Shown here: positions 50,588-60,147 of the stretch, in pieces
How the letters are laid out: each line of letters opens with the position of its first letter
Numbering within the stretch: position 1 is the stretch's first letter
Source of the DNA: Croceicoccus estronivorus
Lineage (GTDB): Bacteria; Pseudomonadota; Alphaproteobacteria; Sphingomonadales; Sphingomonadaceae
NCBI RefSeq assembly: GCF_001625325.1
Contig: NZ_JRQQ01000002.1
Coordinates: 496,001 to 560,000, forward strand
Direction: 5' to 3'
DNA length: 64,000 bases
Notes under the pieces: model-generated
Told to the model about the DNA's origin: nothing
The model's input: the letters and a program-made list of their open reading frames with translations, nothing else
Databases searched by the model: none
Program-made: the position numbers and the translations under genes

Positions 50588-50923
50588 TTATGCCGGATTT
50601 TTGACCGGGTTGCCATCCACTGCCAACAATTGGCCCGTTACCCCTTCGGCAGACTCGCAATAGGCCAGCGCCCGCGACACTCCCGCCGGATCGCCATCTA
50701 TCAATCCCAACACGCGAGTCGGTGCATGGGCCCGGGCCAGATCGGCGATCGCGGCGCGGCGCCAACCGCGATGATCGTGCGTGGCAGGGGGAAAAATCAC
50801 TACAAGCGTATCTGGCCCATCTGCCAGCAATTCCGCAATGGCAACCAGATGCTCGGCGTAAAAGGCGGATGATGCCTCCAGCGCGTTCGCTGGCATGGGA
50901 CCTGTGCGATAGATCGCCTGCAT
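50588..50923 (-). CDS. Shortened SDR-like (Rossmann) protein
   Basis: 111 residues from the ATG at 50923 (MQAIYRTGPMPAN). It looks like the last half of a short-chain dehydrogenase: ALAYCESAEGVTGQLLAVDGNPV matches the C-terminal TGQxLxVDGG of SDRs, while the N-terminal TGxxxGxG nucleotide loop and the YxxxK active site are missing. It may be a decayed FolM/FabG-like gene or a small protein with a new role; the open frame is intact and spaced 4 nt after folB and 7 nt before moaA, so it is probably translated. Unrecognised family. Confidence 0.6.
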   Translation of the reverse strand: MQAIYRTGPMPANALEASSAFYAEHLVAIAELLADGPDTLVVIFPPATHDHRGWRRAAIADLARAHAPTRVLGLIDGDPAGVSRALAYCESAEGVTGQLLAVDGNPVKNPA

Positions 50924-50927
50924 CGCT

Positions 50928-51299
50928 TCAGCGGCGCTCCCGATGCAGCGTGATACCGATCTTCTCGTTCTTTTCCGCAATCGCCAGTTTCACGATCTTC
51001 ACTGTCACAGCCTCGACCCGCTTGTCTTGCAGGAACAAGGTCTCGCACACATGGTCGGCGACTGCCTCGATCAATTTGAAATGAACCCCTTGCGGCAGCG
51101 CATCGGACGCCGCGAATTTCAGGTCCATGTAATTCTTGCTCTCGCTCAGCGGAGTGTCCGCCGCGTAATGATCGGCCACCTTGAGCCGTGCCGAGATCGA
51201 AAATCGCAACGGCTGAGGCTTGCCGGTTTCTTCCGAATAGATGCCGGTGAGGACATCATGTTCGAAATCGGCAACTTCAAGGATCAGGCTATCGGGCAT
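50928..51299 (-). CDS. folB: Dihydroneopterin aldolase
   Basis: 123 residues from the ATG at 51299 (MPDSLILEVADFEHD). Pattern of FolB: FEHDVLTGIYSEETGKPQPLRFSISARLKV, YMDLKFAASDALPQGVHFKLIEAVADHVCETLFLQDKRVEAVTVKIVKLAIAEKNEKIGI. Acts in folate synthesis. Precedes the shortened SDR-like gene by 4 nt; pterin and molybdopterin genes side by side make chemical sense. Confidence 0.9.
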   Translation of the reverse strand: MPDSLILEVADFEHDVLTGIYSEETGKPQPLRFSISARLKVADHYAADTPLSESKNYMDLKFAASDALPQGVHFKLIEAVADHVCETLFLQDKRVEAVTVKIVKLAIAEKNEKIGITLHRERR

Positions 51300-51361
51300 C
51301 GGAAGTCCTGTTTGAGGTTTCGCGCGCCATCGCATCTCACCCGGCGCAAGTCCAGAACGGC

Positions 51362-52261
51362 TTACTCGGCAGCCCAGCGGGCAAAAATTGCCGTGGGAAG
51401 CAACCGGCCCTGTTCGCCATCTTCACGCACGGCAAGGTCGCCATGCTCAATAATGCCAGGCAAGTCTGCGAACAGTTCAGCCAGCAAGCCGCCCAGTGCG
51501 AGGCTGGACATGCGCACGGCATAGACTGTGAGAAACAGAAACCGGCTGTCGGCATCCAGCAGCTTGCGGCAATCGCCAACCAGCGCCGTGAGGTTATCTT
51601 CCAGTCGCCAGACCTCACCATTCGGGCCACGCCCGAATTTCGGCGGATCCAGAATGATCCCGTCGTATCGCCGCTCGCGCCGGACCTCCCGCGCGGTAAA
51701 CTTGGCAGCATCGTCGATCAGCCAGCGGATCGGGCGATCCTCCATTCCCGACAGCGCCGCATTCTGCCTGGCCTGGGCCACGGATTTCTTAGACGCATCG
51801 ACATGGACAACCGGGCCATACCGGCTCAGCGCCAGTGTCCCGACACCGGTGTAGCCGAACAGATTAAGCGTGCTGGCATCGCGCTTTCCCGCCAGCTTGT
51901 CCCCCATCCACTGCCACACAGGCGCCATGTCCGGGAAGAAGCCGAGATGGCGAAAAGGGGTGCACTGCGCCGTGAAGCGCACGTGCTCCGGGCCGTTCGG
52001 CCAGCTCAGCGGCCAGCCCTCGGCAGGGACGCGATTAAAGAACTGCCATCTCCCGCCGCCATCTTCGTCCGCACCGGGAACGAATTCACCGTCGGCATCC
52101 CAGTCGGTACTTTTCGGTGTCCACAATGCCTGTGGCTCCGGGCGGATGAAACGATACGGACCATATCGCTCCAGCTTGCGTCCGTCTCCGCTATCGACCA
52201 GGCCGTAGTCCGACCAGCCTTCCCTGGCGAGAATCACGGGTTGGGTCGCGAGCTCCGCCAT
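51362..52261 (-). CDS. SAM-dependent methyltransferase, RlmI-like
   Basis: 299 residues, class I methyltransferase: RHLGFFPDMAPVWQWM, Gly-rich FGYTGVGTLALSR, then VDASKKSVAQARQNA, DDAAKFTAREVRRERRYDGIILDPPKFGRGPNGEVW with the DPPKF motif of RlmI/RlmL-type rRNA cytosine methyltransferases. It lacks the N-terminal PUA domain of E. coli RlmI. Starts 4 nt after thrC. Confidence 0.85.
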   Translation of the reverse strand: MAELATQPVILAREGWSDYGLVDSGDGRKLERYGPYRFIRPEPQALWTPKSTDWDADGEFVPGADEDGGGRWQFFNRVPAEGWPLSWPNGPEHVRFTAQCTPFRHLGFFPDMAPVWQWMGDKLAGKRDASTLNLFGYTGVGTLALSRYGPVVHVDASKKSVAQARQNAALSGMEDRPIRWLIDDAAKFTAREVRRERRYDGIILDPPKFGRGPNGEVWRLEDNLTALVGDCRKLLDADSRFLFLTVYAVRMSSLALGGLLAELFADLPGIIEHGDLAVREDGEQGRLLPTAIFARWAAE

Positions 52262-52265
52262 CTAA

Positions 52266-53666
52266 TCAGCCGTTCGGTGTCGCGTTCTCCGCGACATAGG
52301 TCGCGATGGCATCATAATCGCCCGGCAACTCGACATACTTCTCTTCCCGCTCGAAGAGGTCGCCGACACGGGCCGGCAAGGCCGGACGAATCCCGGTCGC
52401 CCTCTCCACTGCATCGCGGAACTTGGCCGGATGCGCCGTGGCCAGAGTCACGACAGGCACGGCAGGGTCAATACCTGCGTAACGCGCGGCATGCAGACCA
52501 ATCGCGGTGTGCGGATCGATCACTTCCCCGCAGTTCTCGTATGCCCAACGCATGGCCAAATTCATTTCATCAGCATCGGCACGAGCGCTGGAGAACAATG
52601 CCGCCGCGCCTTCGCGTTGTGCATTCGTGAGGCGCATGGCCTTGCTCGCTTCAAAACCGCGCATCTGTTCCGCCATGGCCAAACCGTCACGCCCGCCCAG
52701 ATCGAACAGCAGTCGCTCGAAATTCGAACTTACCTGAATATCCATCGACGGCGCGGCTGTCGGGGTCACTGCACCCGCCGAATAATCGCCTTCCGACAGG
52801 GCGCGATGCAGGATGTCGTTGACATTGGTCGCCACGATCAACCGCTCGACCGGCAGGCCCATCTGTGCCGCGACATATCCGGCGAAGATATCGCCAAAGT
52901 TGCCGGTGGGCACACTGAACGCCACCTTGCGATGCGGCGCCCCCATCTGAACACCGACCGCGAAGTAGTAGACCACCTGCGCCATCAGACGCGCCCAGTT
53001 AATGGAATTGACCGCGCTGATCCGGAAACGCCCCGTCATGGCCGTGTCGCCGAACATGCGCTTCACCATTGCCTGGGCGTCGTCAAAGCTGCCGTCGATC
53101 GCGATGTTATAGACATTGGGCGCAAGGACAGTGGTCATCTGCCGGCGCTGCACATCGCTGACCCGCCCATTGGGATGGAGCATGAAAATGTCGACCCGGT
53201 CCCGTCCGGCAACCGCGTCAATCGCCGCCGAACCGGTATCCCCGCTGGTCGCGCCGACAATGGTCAACCGCTCGTCAGAACGCGAAAGGAATTCTTCGAA
53301 CAGCAGGCCCAGCAATTGCAGGGCGACGTCCTTGAAGGCCAGAGTCGGGCCATGGAACAGTTCCAGCAGCCAGTTCTGTTCGTCCAGTTGCACCAGCGGT
53401 GTCACAGCTTTGTGTGCGAATCTGCCGTAGGCAGTCTCGCACAATTCCAGCAGCCGGTCCGGCTGCAAACTCGCGCCGACGAACGGCTGCATGACCCGCG
53501 CGGCGAGTTGCGCATAAGGCAACCCCGCGAAGCTGGCGATCTCCGCCTCTGTAAAGCGAGGCCATTCGGACGGGATATACAGCCCGCCATCGGATGCCAG
53601 GCCAGCGAGGGTCACGCCCTCGAAATCAAGCGCCGGGGCGCTACCGCGAGTGGAGACATATTGCAT
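52266..53666 (-). CDS. thrC: Threonine synthase
   Basis: 466 residues, PLP enzyme making threonine from O-phosphohomoserine. MQYVSTRGSAPALDFEGVTLAGLASDGGLYIPSEWP at the start, PLP-binding Lys in LAFKDVALQLLG, phosphate-binding ATSGDTGSAAI, and FSVPTGNFGDIFAGYVAAQMGLPV. Bacterial long form. The start at 53666 matches the family. It lies 53 nt after SURF1 and leads the amino-acid/cofactor part of the minus-strand run. Confidence 0.95.
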   Translation of the reverse strand: MQYVSTRGSAPALDFEGVTLAGLASDGGLYIPSEWPRFTEAEIASFAGLPYAQLAARVMQPFVGASLQPDRLLELCETAYGRFAHKAVTPLVQLDEQNWLLELFHGPTLAFKDVALQLLGLLFEEFLSRSDERLTIVGATSGDTGSAAIDAVAGRDRVDIFMLHPNGRVSDVQRRQMTTVLAPNVYNIAIDGSFDDAQAMVKRMFGDTAMTGRFRISAVNSINWARLMAQVVYYFAVGVQMGAPHRKVAFSVPTGNFGDIFAGYVAAQMGLPVERLIVATNVNDILHRALSEGDYSAGAVTPTAAPSMDIQVSSNFERLLFDLGGRDGLAMAEQMRGFEASKAMRLTNAQREGAAALFSSARADADEMNLAMRWAYENCGEVIDPHTAIGLHAARYAGIDPAVPVVTLATAHPAKFRDAVERATGIRPALPARVGDLFEREEKYVELPGDYDAIATYVAENATPNG

Positions 53667-53719
53667 GGCCGCGCGGTTAGCCCCGCCACGCGCCGCTGGC
53701 AAGCATCGCCTGCTCTGCT

Positions 53720-54301
53720 TCAGCCTTCCCGCAGCTTCTTGCGCAGGGCCAAGAGGTAGATTGCCAACGCGGTTGCGGCGAAAAAGAACCACTGCACGGC
53801 GTAGGCGCGGTGGTTGTTCGGAATATCGTGTGGATCGGGCCGGGCGAGCGACGCAAGTCCGGCCTGAGGCGGCGATGCAACGAGCCTCACTCCATCTGCG
53901 CGCGGGGCAACCCATCCTGTGACTGTCCCGCCCGTCCATGTCGGCAAGGCAGGATCTTGAGACCAGCCAAGCGCGATTTCGGCTTCTCCTTCAGGTGTCC
54001 CGCAAAGGGCGGTTTGCGCCCAGCCCGTTTCATCCTTGTCATTGCGACCTGCAATCGCGCTGCGACTGATCACTCTCGTGCAATCGACCGAACTGCGGTG
54101 GTACAATCCGCCTTCCTGTTCCGCCTCCATATAGGGAAACGGCACAGCATCCGTACCATTCAGCGCGTTATCATAGCGGGCGATCAGCGCTTCCTTCCAC
54201 TCGGCCCGCTGCAGTTGCCAGACACCGAGCGCGATCATGATCGCCACGGCAACTAAGACCAACGCTGTCGAAACGATAGGCAACCTACGCATGACGATCA
54301 C
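53720..54301 (-). CDS. SURF1-family cytochrome oxidase assembly protein
   Basis: 193 residues, two membrane helices at about 8-26 and 165-185. N-terminal LGVWQLQRAEWKEALIARYDNALNG and C-terminal NNHRAYAVQWFFFAATALAIYLLAL are the SURF1 signatures (heme a3 insertion in aa3 oxidase). The ATG overlaps the DUF983 stop by 4 nt. No Cys or His rich site of its own. Confidence 0.9.
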   Translation of the reverse strand: MIVMRRLPIVSTALVLVAVAIMIALGVWQLQRAEWKEALIARYDNALNGTDAVPFPYMEAEQEGGLYHRSSVDCTRVISRSAIAGRNDKDETGWAQTALCGTPEGEAEIALGWSQDPALPTWTGGTVTGWVAPRADGVRLVASPPQAGLASLARPDPHDIPNNHRAYAVQWFFFAATALAIYLLALRKKLREG

Positions 54302-54693
54302 TCGCCACGCAAGTTGTCACTGCCCGCTTCGCGAGCGTTTCGGGAATATTCTGCGTGCAACAGCGCGGCCTTGGCCGCGCGCAAACCGAAAATGACTGCC
54401 ACGGCTGTCAGCGGAACCCACAATACGATGTGGACCCAGAAAGGCGGCGATACGCTGAGCTGCAACCACAAGGCCAGCCCGGTCACCAACCCGCCGATCA
54501 GCAGGGTCAGGAAGGCGGCCGGCCCATCCCCGACATTGAAACGGGAATAGTCCAGCCCGCACGCCGGGCAACGCGGCGCGAACCGAATCATACCGGAAAA
54601 GAGCGTCTTTTCCCCACACTGCGGGCAAAGACCAAAAAGGGCAGCCTCGCCAAGCGAAGGCTGCCCTTTTGTTTGAGGTTCCTGACCTGTCAT
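54298..54693 (-). CDS. DUF983 membrane protein of the oxidase cluster
   Basis: 131 residues from the ATG at 54693 (MTGQEPQTKG). Two CxxC pairs, CPQCGEKTLF and CPACGLDYSRF, form a zinc-ribbon-like N-terminal region, followed by two membrane helices (about 68-89 and 95-116). DUF983 is regularly found between coxC and SURF1 in alphaproteobacteria; its role is unknown, presumably assembly. The zinc-ribbon part faces the cytoplasm in most predictions. Confidence 0.88.
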   Translation of the reverse strand: MTGQEPQTKGQPSLGEAALFGLCPQCGEKTLFSGMIRFAPRCPACGLDYSRFNVGDGPAAFLTLLIGGLVTGLALWLQLSVSPPFWVHIVLWVPLTAVAVIFGLRAAKAALLHAEYSRNAREAGSDNLRGE

Positions 54694-54698
54694 CCGGC

Positions 54699-55520
54699 TC
54701 AGTGGATCGGAGCGCCCCAGCCGCCCCACACGTAGACCACGACGAACAGGAACAACCAGACGACGTCGACGAAGTGCCAATACCAGGCAGCAGCTTCGAA
54801 GCCGAAGTGATGGCGCGGTGTGAAATGGCCGAGATAGGTCCGGCGCAAGCAAACGATCAGGAAGATCGTGCCGACGAGCACGTGGAACCCGTGGAAACCG
54901 GTCGCCATATAGAAGGCCGAACCATAGGTGTTCTGGCCGAAAGCGAACGGTGCATGGGCATATTCGTATGCCTGGATCGAAGTGAACAGGATACCGAGAA
55001 GGATCGTCATCCACAGCCCCTTCTTCACACCATCGCGATCACCATGAATCAGGCAGTGATGGGCCCAGGTAAGAGTCGTGCCGGAGCAAAGCAGAATCAG
55101 CGTGTTGATCAGGGGAAGATCGAACGGATCCATGACCGCTTCGATCGCCTTCGGCGGGAACTGCCCGCCGACCACATCGGTCAGAGTGCTGGGGAACAGG
55201 GAAAAATCGAACCATGCCCAGAACCATCCGACGAAAAACATCACTTCCGAGGCGATGAACAGAATCATGCCGTAGCGCAGGTGAAGCTGCACGACCGGCG
55301 TGTGATCGCCCGCCTGGGCTTCGTTCACGATCTTGGAGAACCAGCTGAAGAAAGTCAGCGCCAGACCAAGCACGCCCAGCAGCAAGACCGGCTTGCCGAA
55401 CGCCATCTCGTGCATGAACAGAACCATGCCCGAAGTGAAGATCAGCGCCGAAGCCGAACCGGCGAACGGCCAGATGTCGGGCGGAAGGATATGATAATCG
55501 TGGTTCTTCGTAGCGGCCAT
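54699..55520 (-). CDS. coxC: Cytochrome c oxidase subunit III
   Basis: 273 residues, seven helices. WPFAGSASALIFTSGMVLFMHEM, FIASEVMFFVGWFWAWFDFSLFP, TTLTWAHHCLI, FYMATGFHGFHVLVGTIFLIVCL and WYWHFVDVVWLFLFVVVYVWGG are the standard subunit III signatures. Part of the aa3-type oxidase. Starts 75 nt after cox11. Confidence 0.97.
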   Translation of the reverse strand: MAATKNHDYHILPPDIWPFAGSASALIFTSGMVLFMHEMAFGKPVLLLGVLGLALTFFSWFSKIVNEAQAGDHTPVVQLHLRYGMILFIASEVMFFVGWFWAWFDFSLFPSTLTDVVGGQFPPKAIEAVMDPFDLPLINTLILLCSGTTLTWAHHCLIHGDRDGVKKGLWMTILLGILFTSIQAYEYAHAPFAFGQNTYGSAFYMATGFHGFHVLVGTIFLIVCLRRTYLGHFTPRHHFGFEAAAWYWHFVDVVWLFLFVVVYVWGGWGAPIH

Positions 55521-55595
55521 GAACGTGCTTCCTGATTGTTGGCGCTTCGCCTTTGTCAGCGCCCCTTATCGTCCTGTTTCCGAGTGGTCCAGAGG

Positions 55596-56153
55596 TTAAG
55601 AGGGCGAATCCTCTGCCTTGTGGAAGGTGTAGCTCAAAGTAATCTGCTCCACATCCTTGGCATTCTCGTCATCCAGCATCTTGGGATCGACGTAGAACAG
55701 TACCGGCATGCGGACTTCCTCACCCGGTTGCAATGTCTGCTCGGTAAAGCAGAAACACTGTATCTTGTTGAAATATTGCCCAGTTTGCTCTGGCTCGACA
55801 TTGAAAGTCGCAGTGCCTGTCACCGGTTTGTCCGAATTGTTGCGGGCAACGAAGAACGCCAGGTCACGTTGCCCCAGTTCGATCGTGTCGGTCGAATGCT
55901 CGGGCTGAAAGCTCCACGGCACATCCGGGGCAACATTGCCATCGAACCGGACCGAAATCATCTTGCCCGCAGCAGTCACCCTGCTTGCTTCCGCAGCGCT
56001 AACCCGCTGGGTAGTGCCGTTGAAGCCCGTCACCTGACAGAATATGCGATAAAGCGGCACCGATGCGAATCCCAGGCCCAGCATGGCACCGGCGAACCCC
56101 AGAAAGACGAGGCCGACACGCCGATTCCTGTGGTTGAGTGCCGCAGTATTCAC
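55596..56153 (-). CDS. ctaG: Cytochrome c oxidase assembly protein Cox11/CtaG
   Basis: 185 residues from the GTG at 56153 ([11 protein letters not shown] start overlapping the preceding stop as GTGA). One N-terminal helix (about 14-33), then the copper-binding motif in the periplasmic domain, KIQCFCFTEQTLQPGEEVRMPVLFYVDP, with the conserved CxC. Delivers copper to CuB of subunit I. Overlaps the stop of the small membrane protein. Confidence 0.93.
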   Translation of the reverse strand: MNTAALNHRNRRVGLVFLGFAGAMLGLGFASVPLYRIFCQVTGFNGTTQRVSAAEASRVTAAGKMISVRFDGNVAPDVPWSFQPEHSTDTIELGQRDLAFFVARNNSDKPVTGTATFNVEPEQTGQYFNKIQCFCFTEQTLQPGEEVRMPVLFYVDPKMLDDENAKDVEQITLSYTFHKAEDSPS

Positions 56154-56287
56154 AAGGCGTCCTTCAATCGCACAATCGTAATGGCAAACAGCAATACGGC
56201 GAAGCCGACCAGCAGCAAGCCAACCACGATATTGCGGGAGCGCTGGCGACGCTTGTATTCGTCGTCCGGTTCGAATTGTCCGTTCAT
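56150..56287 (-). CDS. Small single-helix membrane protein in the oxidase cluster
   Basis: 45 residues: [19 protein letters not shown] then one helix (about 20-42, [21 protein letters not shown]). Linked to neighbours by 4-nt overlaps on both sides (ATGA with ctaB, GTGA with ctaG). A short positively charged helix protein at this spot occurs in related oxidase clusters (I recall it only as an unnamed small protein). Likely an assembly factor or minor subunit. Easily missed by gene finders. Confidence 0.75.
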   Translation of the reverse strand: MNGQFEPDDEYKRRQRSRNIVVGLLLVGFAVLLFAITIVRLKDAL

Positions 56288-57207
56288 GATGCGGCTCCCT
56301 GCACCGAAATCCAGCGATCCGCAACCAATGCCGCAAAGATCGCAAAAAGATAAAGCACACTGTAACCGAAAAGGCGTTTTTCCGGCTTCATGGGATCTTC
56401 TTCGCCATTCGTCCGACGCAAGGCGACCGGCACTGACAACGCAAGGAAGGCAAGCGAGAGCACAAATGCCGCTATCGCATAGATCAGGCCTGTCCCCCCA
56501 ATCCACCACGGTGTCATGGCGAGCGGCAGGAGAATAACACAGTACGCGAAGATCTGTTTACGAGTAGAGGCTTCCCCCGCCACCACAGGCATCATGGGAA
56601 TGCCCACTTTCGCGTAGTCGGACCTCACGAACAGTGCCAGCGCCCAGAAATGCGGCGGGGTCCAGAAGAAAATGATCGCGAACAGCAGCACCGGCATGAG
56701 CGTCACATCGCCCGTCACGGCAACCCATCCGATCAAGGGAGGGAAAGCGCCAGCGCCACCCCCGATAACGATGTTCTGCGGTGTACGCGGCTTCAGCCAG
56801 ATGGTGTACACAACCGCATAGTAAACGATCGAAATTGCGAGAATCACGGCGGATAGCGAGTTCACCGCCAATCCCATCAGCAAGATCGAGGCGGCAGAAA
56901 GACCGACCCCGAAATCCCTGGCACTGGTACGATCCATGCGCCCGGAAGGAAGCGGTCTGCTCGCTGTCCGCCGCATACCCGCATCGATATCCGCTTCCCA
57001 CCATTGGTTGAGCGCTGCCGCCCCGCCCGCGCCGAGCGCAATGCACAGGATCGCGGTAAAACCAATCACGGGATGAATGGTGCCTGGTGCGGCGAGCATC
57101 CCGCAAAGGCCGGTAAACACGACCAGGCTAATCACACGCGGTTTGGTCAGGGCGAAGAAATCGCGCCAATCGGCCGGAAGCTGTACCGCGCTGTGGCTCG
57201 TGCTCAT
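56284..57207 (-). CDS. ctaB: Heme O synthase (protoheme IX farnesyltransferase)
   Basis: 307 residues, multi-pass UbiA-superfamily enzyme that farnesylates heme b to heme O, needed for the heme a of cytochrome aa3. Asp motif [21 protein letters not shown] near residue 65; second motif region [19 protein letters not shown]. The start at 57207 matches the family; an in-frame ATG at 57228 is possible. Follows coxA after 90 nt. Confidence 0.95.
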   Translation of the reverse strand: MSTSHSAVQLPADWRDFFALTKPRVISLVVFTGLCGMLAAPGTIHPVIGFTAILCIALGAGGAAALNQWWEADIDAGMRRTASRPLPSGRMDRTSARDFGVGLSAASILLMGLAVNSLSAVILAISIVYYAVVYTIWLKPRTPQNIVIGGGAGAFPPLIGWVAVTGDVTLMPVLLFAIIFFWTPPHFWALALFVRSDYAKVGIPMMPVVAGEASTRKQIFAYCVILLPLAMTPWWIGGTGLIYAIAAFVLSLAFLALSVPVALRRTNGEEDPMKPEKRLFGYSVLYLFAIFAALVADRWISVQGAAS

Positions 57208-57297
57208 TGTATCAGTTCCTAAAGGCAAGGGCGCACCTGTTCGGCGCGCCCCAACCCCTTTTCATTCGCTTCCCGGAATATCCCGGGATTGCCGATT

Positions 57298-58986
57298 TCA
57301 ATGCGCCGGAGCGTCCTCGATCACCGGCAGGGTTTCGAACTGGTGGAACGGCGGAGGGCTGGACAGCGTCCATTCCAGCGTCGTCGCGCCTTCGCCCCAG
57401 TAGTTCCCTTCAGCCTTCTTGCCTGCAACGAACGCATAGATGACGTTCAGGAAGAACAGGAACACCGATACGGCCATGATCTTGTAGCCGAATGTCGAGA
57501 CTTCGTTCCAGTGCGTGTAAGCAAGCGCATAGTCAGGATAACGGCGCGGCATGCCCTGCAGACCGAGGAAGTGCATCGGGAAGAAGATCAGGTTCACGCC
57601 GACGAAGAACACCCAGAAGTGAACGTGCGCCAGAACTTCGGAGTACATCCGGCCGCTCATTTTCGGGAACCAGTAATAGAACCCGGCGAACAGAGCAGTC
57701 ACAGCGCCCAGCGACAACACGTAGTGAAAGTGCGCAACCACGTAGTAGGTGTCATGCAAGTTGTCGTCGACACCGCCATTGGCAAGCACAACACCCGTCA
57801 CGCCGCCAACGGTGAACAGGAAGATGAAACCAAGCGCCCAGACCATCGGGCTCTTGAATTCGAGCGAACCGCCCCACATCGTTGCGATCCAGCTGAAGAT
57901 CTTCACGCCTGTCGGCACTGCGATGACCATCGTCGCCGCGGTGAAGTACATCTTCGTGTTTACGTCGAGACCGGTGGTATACATGTGGTGAGCCCACACG
58001 ATGAAGCCGACCACGCCGATAGCGACCATGGCATAAGCCATCCCGAGATAACCGAAGACCGGCTTCTTGGAGAAAGTCGCCACGATCTGGCTGATGATGC
58101 CAAAGCCCGGCAAAATCATGATGTACACTTCAGGGTGACCGAAGAACCAGAACAGGTGCTGATAGAGAATCGGATCACCGCCACCGGCTGGATCGAAGAA
58201 GGTCGTGCCGAAATTGCGGTCCGTGAGCAGCATGGTGATCGCAGCGGCCAGAACCGGAAGCGCCAGCAGGAGCAGGAATGCAGTTACCAGCACCGACCAC
58301 ACGAACAGCGGCATCTTGTGCAGGGTCATGCCCGGTGCGCGCATGTTGAAAATGGTGGTGATGAAGTTGATCGCGCCCATGATCGATGCAGCGCCGGCAA
58401 GGTGGAGTGCGAAGATCGCGAAATCCATTGCCGGGCCCTGGGCACCGTAGGTCGAAAGCGGAGCATAGACCGTCCAGCCAACGCCCGCACCGTTACCCGT
58501 GCCACCCGGCACGAAGGGCGAAATCATCAGAGAACAGAAACCCGCCACCGTCAGCCAGAACGAGATATTGTTCATGCGAGGGAAGGCCATGTCCGGCGCA
58601 CCGATCATGATCGGCACGAACCAGTTACCGAAGCCCCCGATCACAGCCGGCATCACCATGAAGAACACCATGATGAGACCGTGCGCGGTAATCAGAACGT
58701 TCCAAAGATGCAGCGCTTCGTTGAAGTCGGCACCATTACCGCCAAGAAATCCCGTCCACCACTGGAGGTACTGGATACCTGGCTCAGCCAGTTCGGCACG
58801 CATGATGCCCGAAATGGCACCACCCACGACCCCGGCGAAAATCGCGAAGATCAGGTACAGCGTACCGATGTCCTTGTGGTTGGTGGACATGAACCAACGG
58901 GCAAAGAAACCCGGCTTGTGATCATGGTCATGCGCATGATCGTGAGATTCTGCGTGACCCTGGAAGGTTTCGGCGGTGGTAGCCAT
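57298..58986 (-). CDS. coxA: Cytochrome c oxidase subunit I
   Basis: 562 residues with twelve helices and all metal ligands: low-spin heme His in [15 protein letters not shown], CuB/heme a3 site [17 protein letters not shown] (His-Pro-Glu-Val-Tyr, the His-Tyr cross-link), the HH of AHHMYTTG, and the [11 protein letters not shown] segment. N-terminal His/Asp-rich linker ([12 protein letters not shown]). Belongs to the proton-pumping aa3 (type A) group by the YS-less but XGHPEVY signature. The other strand has a 569-codon shadow frame. Confidence 0.97.
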   Translation of the reverse strand: MATTAETFQGHAESHDHAHDHDHKPGFFARWFMSTNHKDIGTLYLIFAIFAGVVGGAISGIMRAELAEPGIQYLQWWTGFLGGNGADFNEALHLWNVLITAHGLIMVFFMVMPAVIGGFGNWFVPIMIGAPDMAFPRMNNISFWLTVAGFCSLMISPFVPGGTGNGAGVGWTVYAPLSTYGAQGPAMDFAIFALHLAGAASIMGAINFITTIFNMRAPGMTLHKMPLFVWSVLVTAFLLLLALPVLAAAITMLLTDRNFGTTFFDPAGGGDPILYQHLFWFFGHPEVYIMILPGFGIISQIVATFSKKPVFGYLGMAYAMVAIGVVGFIVWAHHMYTTGLDVNTKMYFTAATMVIAVPTGVKIFSWIATMWGGSLEFKSPMVWALGFIFLFTVGGVTGVVLANGGVDDNLHDTYYVVAHFHYVLSLGAVTALFAGFYYWFPKMSGRMYSEVLAHVHFWVFFVGVNLIFFPMHFLGLQGMPRRYPDYALAYTHWNEVSTFGYKIMAVSVFLFFLNVIYAFVAGKKAEGNYWGEGATTLEWTLSSPPPFHQFETLPVIEDAPAH

Positions 58987-59020
58987 GATTCAGCGTAACC
59001 TTATGCTTCTATAGCTAGTG

Positions 59021-60067
59021 TCAGGCCGCAGGGGCCGCGGCTTCTTGTTCGGCTTGTTCGGCAGGCGCGGCTTCCGCAGCTTCATCGCCTGCAGCAGCAG
59101 GCTCCGTCTTCGCCTTGGCATCGGCCTTTGCCAGCGTGCCACCTTGCGACAACAGCCAGGCGTCGAATTCCTTGCGAGGCAGCGCTTCTACCGCAATCGG
59201 CATATAACCATGCTTCACACCGCACAGTTCGGAACACTGGCCATAATAAACGCCCGGCTCCTTGATGAAGAGCATCTTCTCGTTGAGGCGGCCCGGCACA
59301 GCGTCCAGCTTGAACCACAGCGAGGGAACGGCGAACGAGTGGATCACGTCAGATGCAGTGACCTGCAGACGGATCGGCTCACCCACAGGCAACACCAGAC
59401 GATTGTCGACTTCCAACTGCCCGGGGCCGTCGGAAGGGTCGGTACCAACCACACGAACACCCGCATTGATAATCGGACCGTTCGGCTCGTTAAGCATTTT
59501 CGAATCGAATTCGACTTCACCGTTGTCCGGATAACTATAAGTCCAGAACCACTGGTTGCCGGTAATCTTGACAGTCAGTGCATCCGCGGGAGGCGATTTG
59601 TACTGTTTGGCCAGCAGGTCGATGGAAGGCACCGCGATGCCGACGAGAATCAGCACCGGCACAAGCGTCCAGATGACTTCGATCAGCGTGTTGTGGCTCG
59701 TTTTCGACGGAGTCGGATTCGACCGGCGATTGAAGCGTACAATCACGAACAGCAGCAGCAAAAGAACCAGCAGCGTGATGACCGTAATAACCGGCATCAG
59801 AACCGCGTCATGCATCCAGATCGCATAGTCGCCGATTGGAGAATACTGATTCTGGAAGAAAATACCGCCATCCGTAGGCATCCCCTTGCCCGGGGTAGGT
59901 GCCATACGGGCCACTGCTTCCACAGCGGGAGCCGCCGCAGCGGCGGCATCACCTGCCTCAGCAGCATCCTGTGCCAGAACAGCCTGCGGCATTACCGCAA
60001 GGGCCAAAGCCAACGCACCAGTCTTCAAGGCCATCGCCCGATTGCGGGCCAACTCACCGAGATTCAT
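59021..60067 (-). CDS. coxB: Cytochrome c oxidase subunit II
   Basis: 348 residues. Signal peptide (about 1-32, ending VLAQ), two helices (about 75-95 and 110-130), and the CuA site GQCSELCGVKHGYMP with two Cys and His, plus the conserved VIHSFAVPSLWFKLDAVPGR. The C-terminus (last ~35 residues) is an Ala/Glu-rich tail unlike most subunit II proteins. First gene of the oxidase cluster; possible promoter 80 nt upstream. Confidence 0.96.
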   Translation of the reverse strand: MNLGELARNRAMALKTGALALALAVMPQAVLAQDAAEAGDAAAAAAPAVEAVARMAPTPGKGMPTDGGIFFQNQYSPIGDYAIWMHDAVLMPVITVITLLVLLLLLFVIVRFNRRSNPTPSKTSHNTLIEVIWTLVPVLILVGIAVPSIDLLAKQYKSPPADALTVKITGNQWFWTYSYPDNGEVEFDSKMLNEPNGPIINAGVRVVGTDPSDGPGQLEVDNRLVLPVGEPIRLQVTASDVIHSFAVPSLWFKLDAVPGRLNEKMLFIKEPGVYYGQCSELCGVKHGYMPIAVEALPRKEFDAWLLSQGGTLAKADAKAKTEPAAAGDEAAEAAPAEQAEQEAAAPAA

Positions 60068-60147
60068 ATTGTTCGACGCTTTCCGCTCTTAGTTATCGGG
60101 CTGCCAGACAGCACCAAACTCCCCCCTGCGGGGCACGAATTGCGGGC

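Noticed and set aside
54669-55535. Plus-strand frame of 288 codons opposite coxC
   Set aside because: Antisense of a highly conserved oxidase subunit; residue composition fits a shadow frame.
55577-55605. Sequence resembling a tRNA-Ser D arm (CCGAGTGGTCCAGAGGTTAA)
   Set aside because: No acceptor, anticodon or T arm around it, and part of it encodes the C-terminus of the ctaG protein.
57289-58998. Open frame of 569 codons on the plus strand
   Set aside because: Antisense to coxA, His/Arg/Asp-rich without domain structure; a composition shadow.
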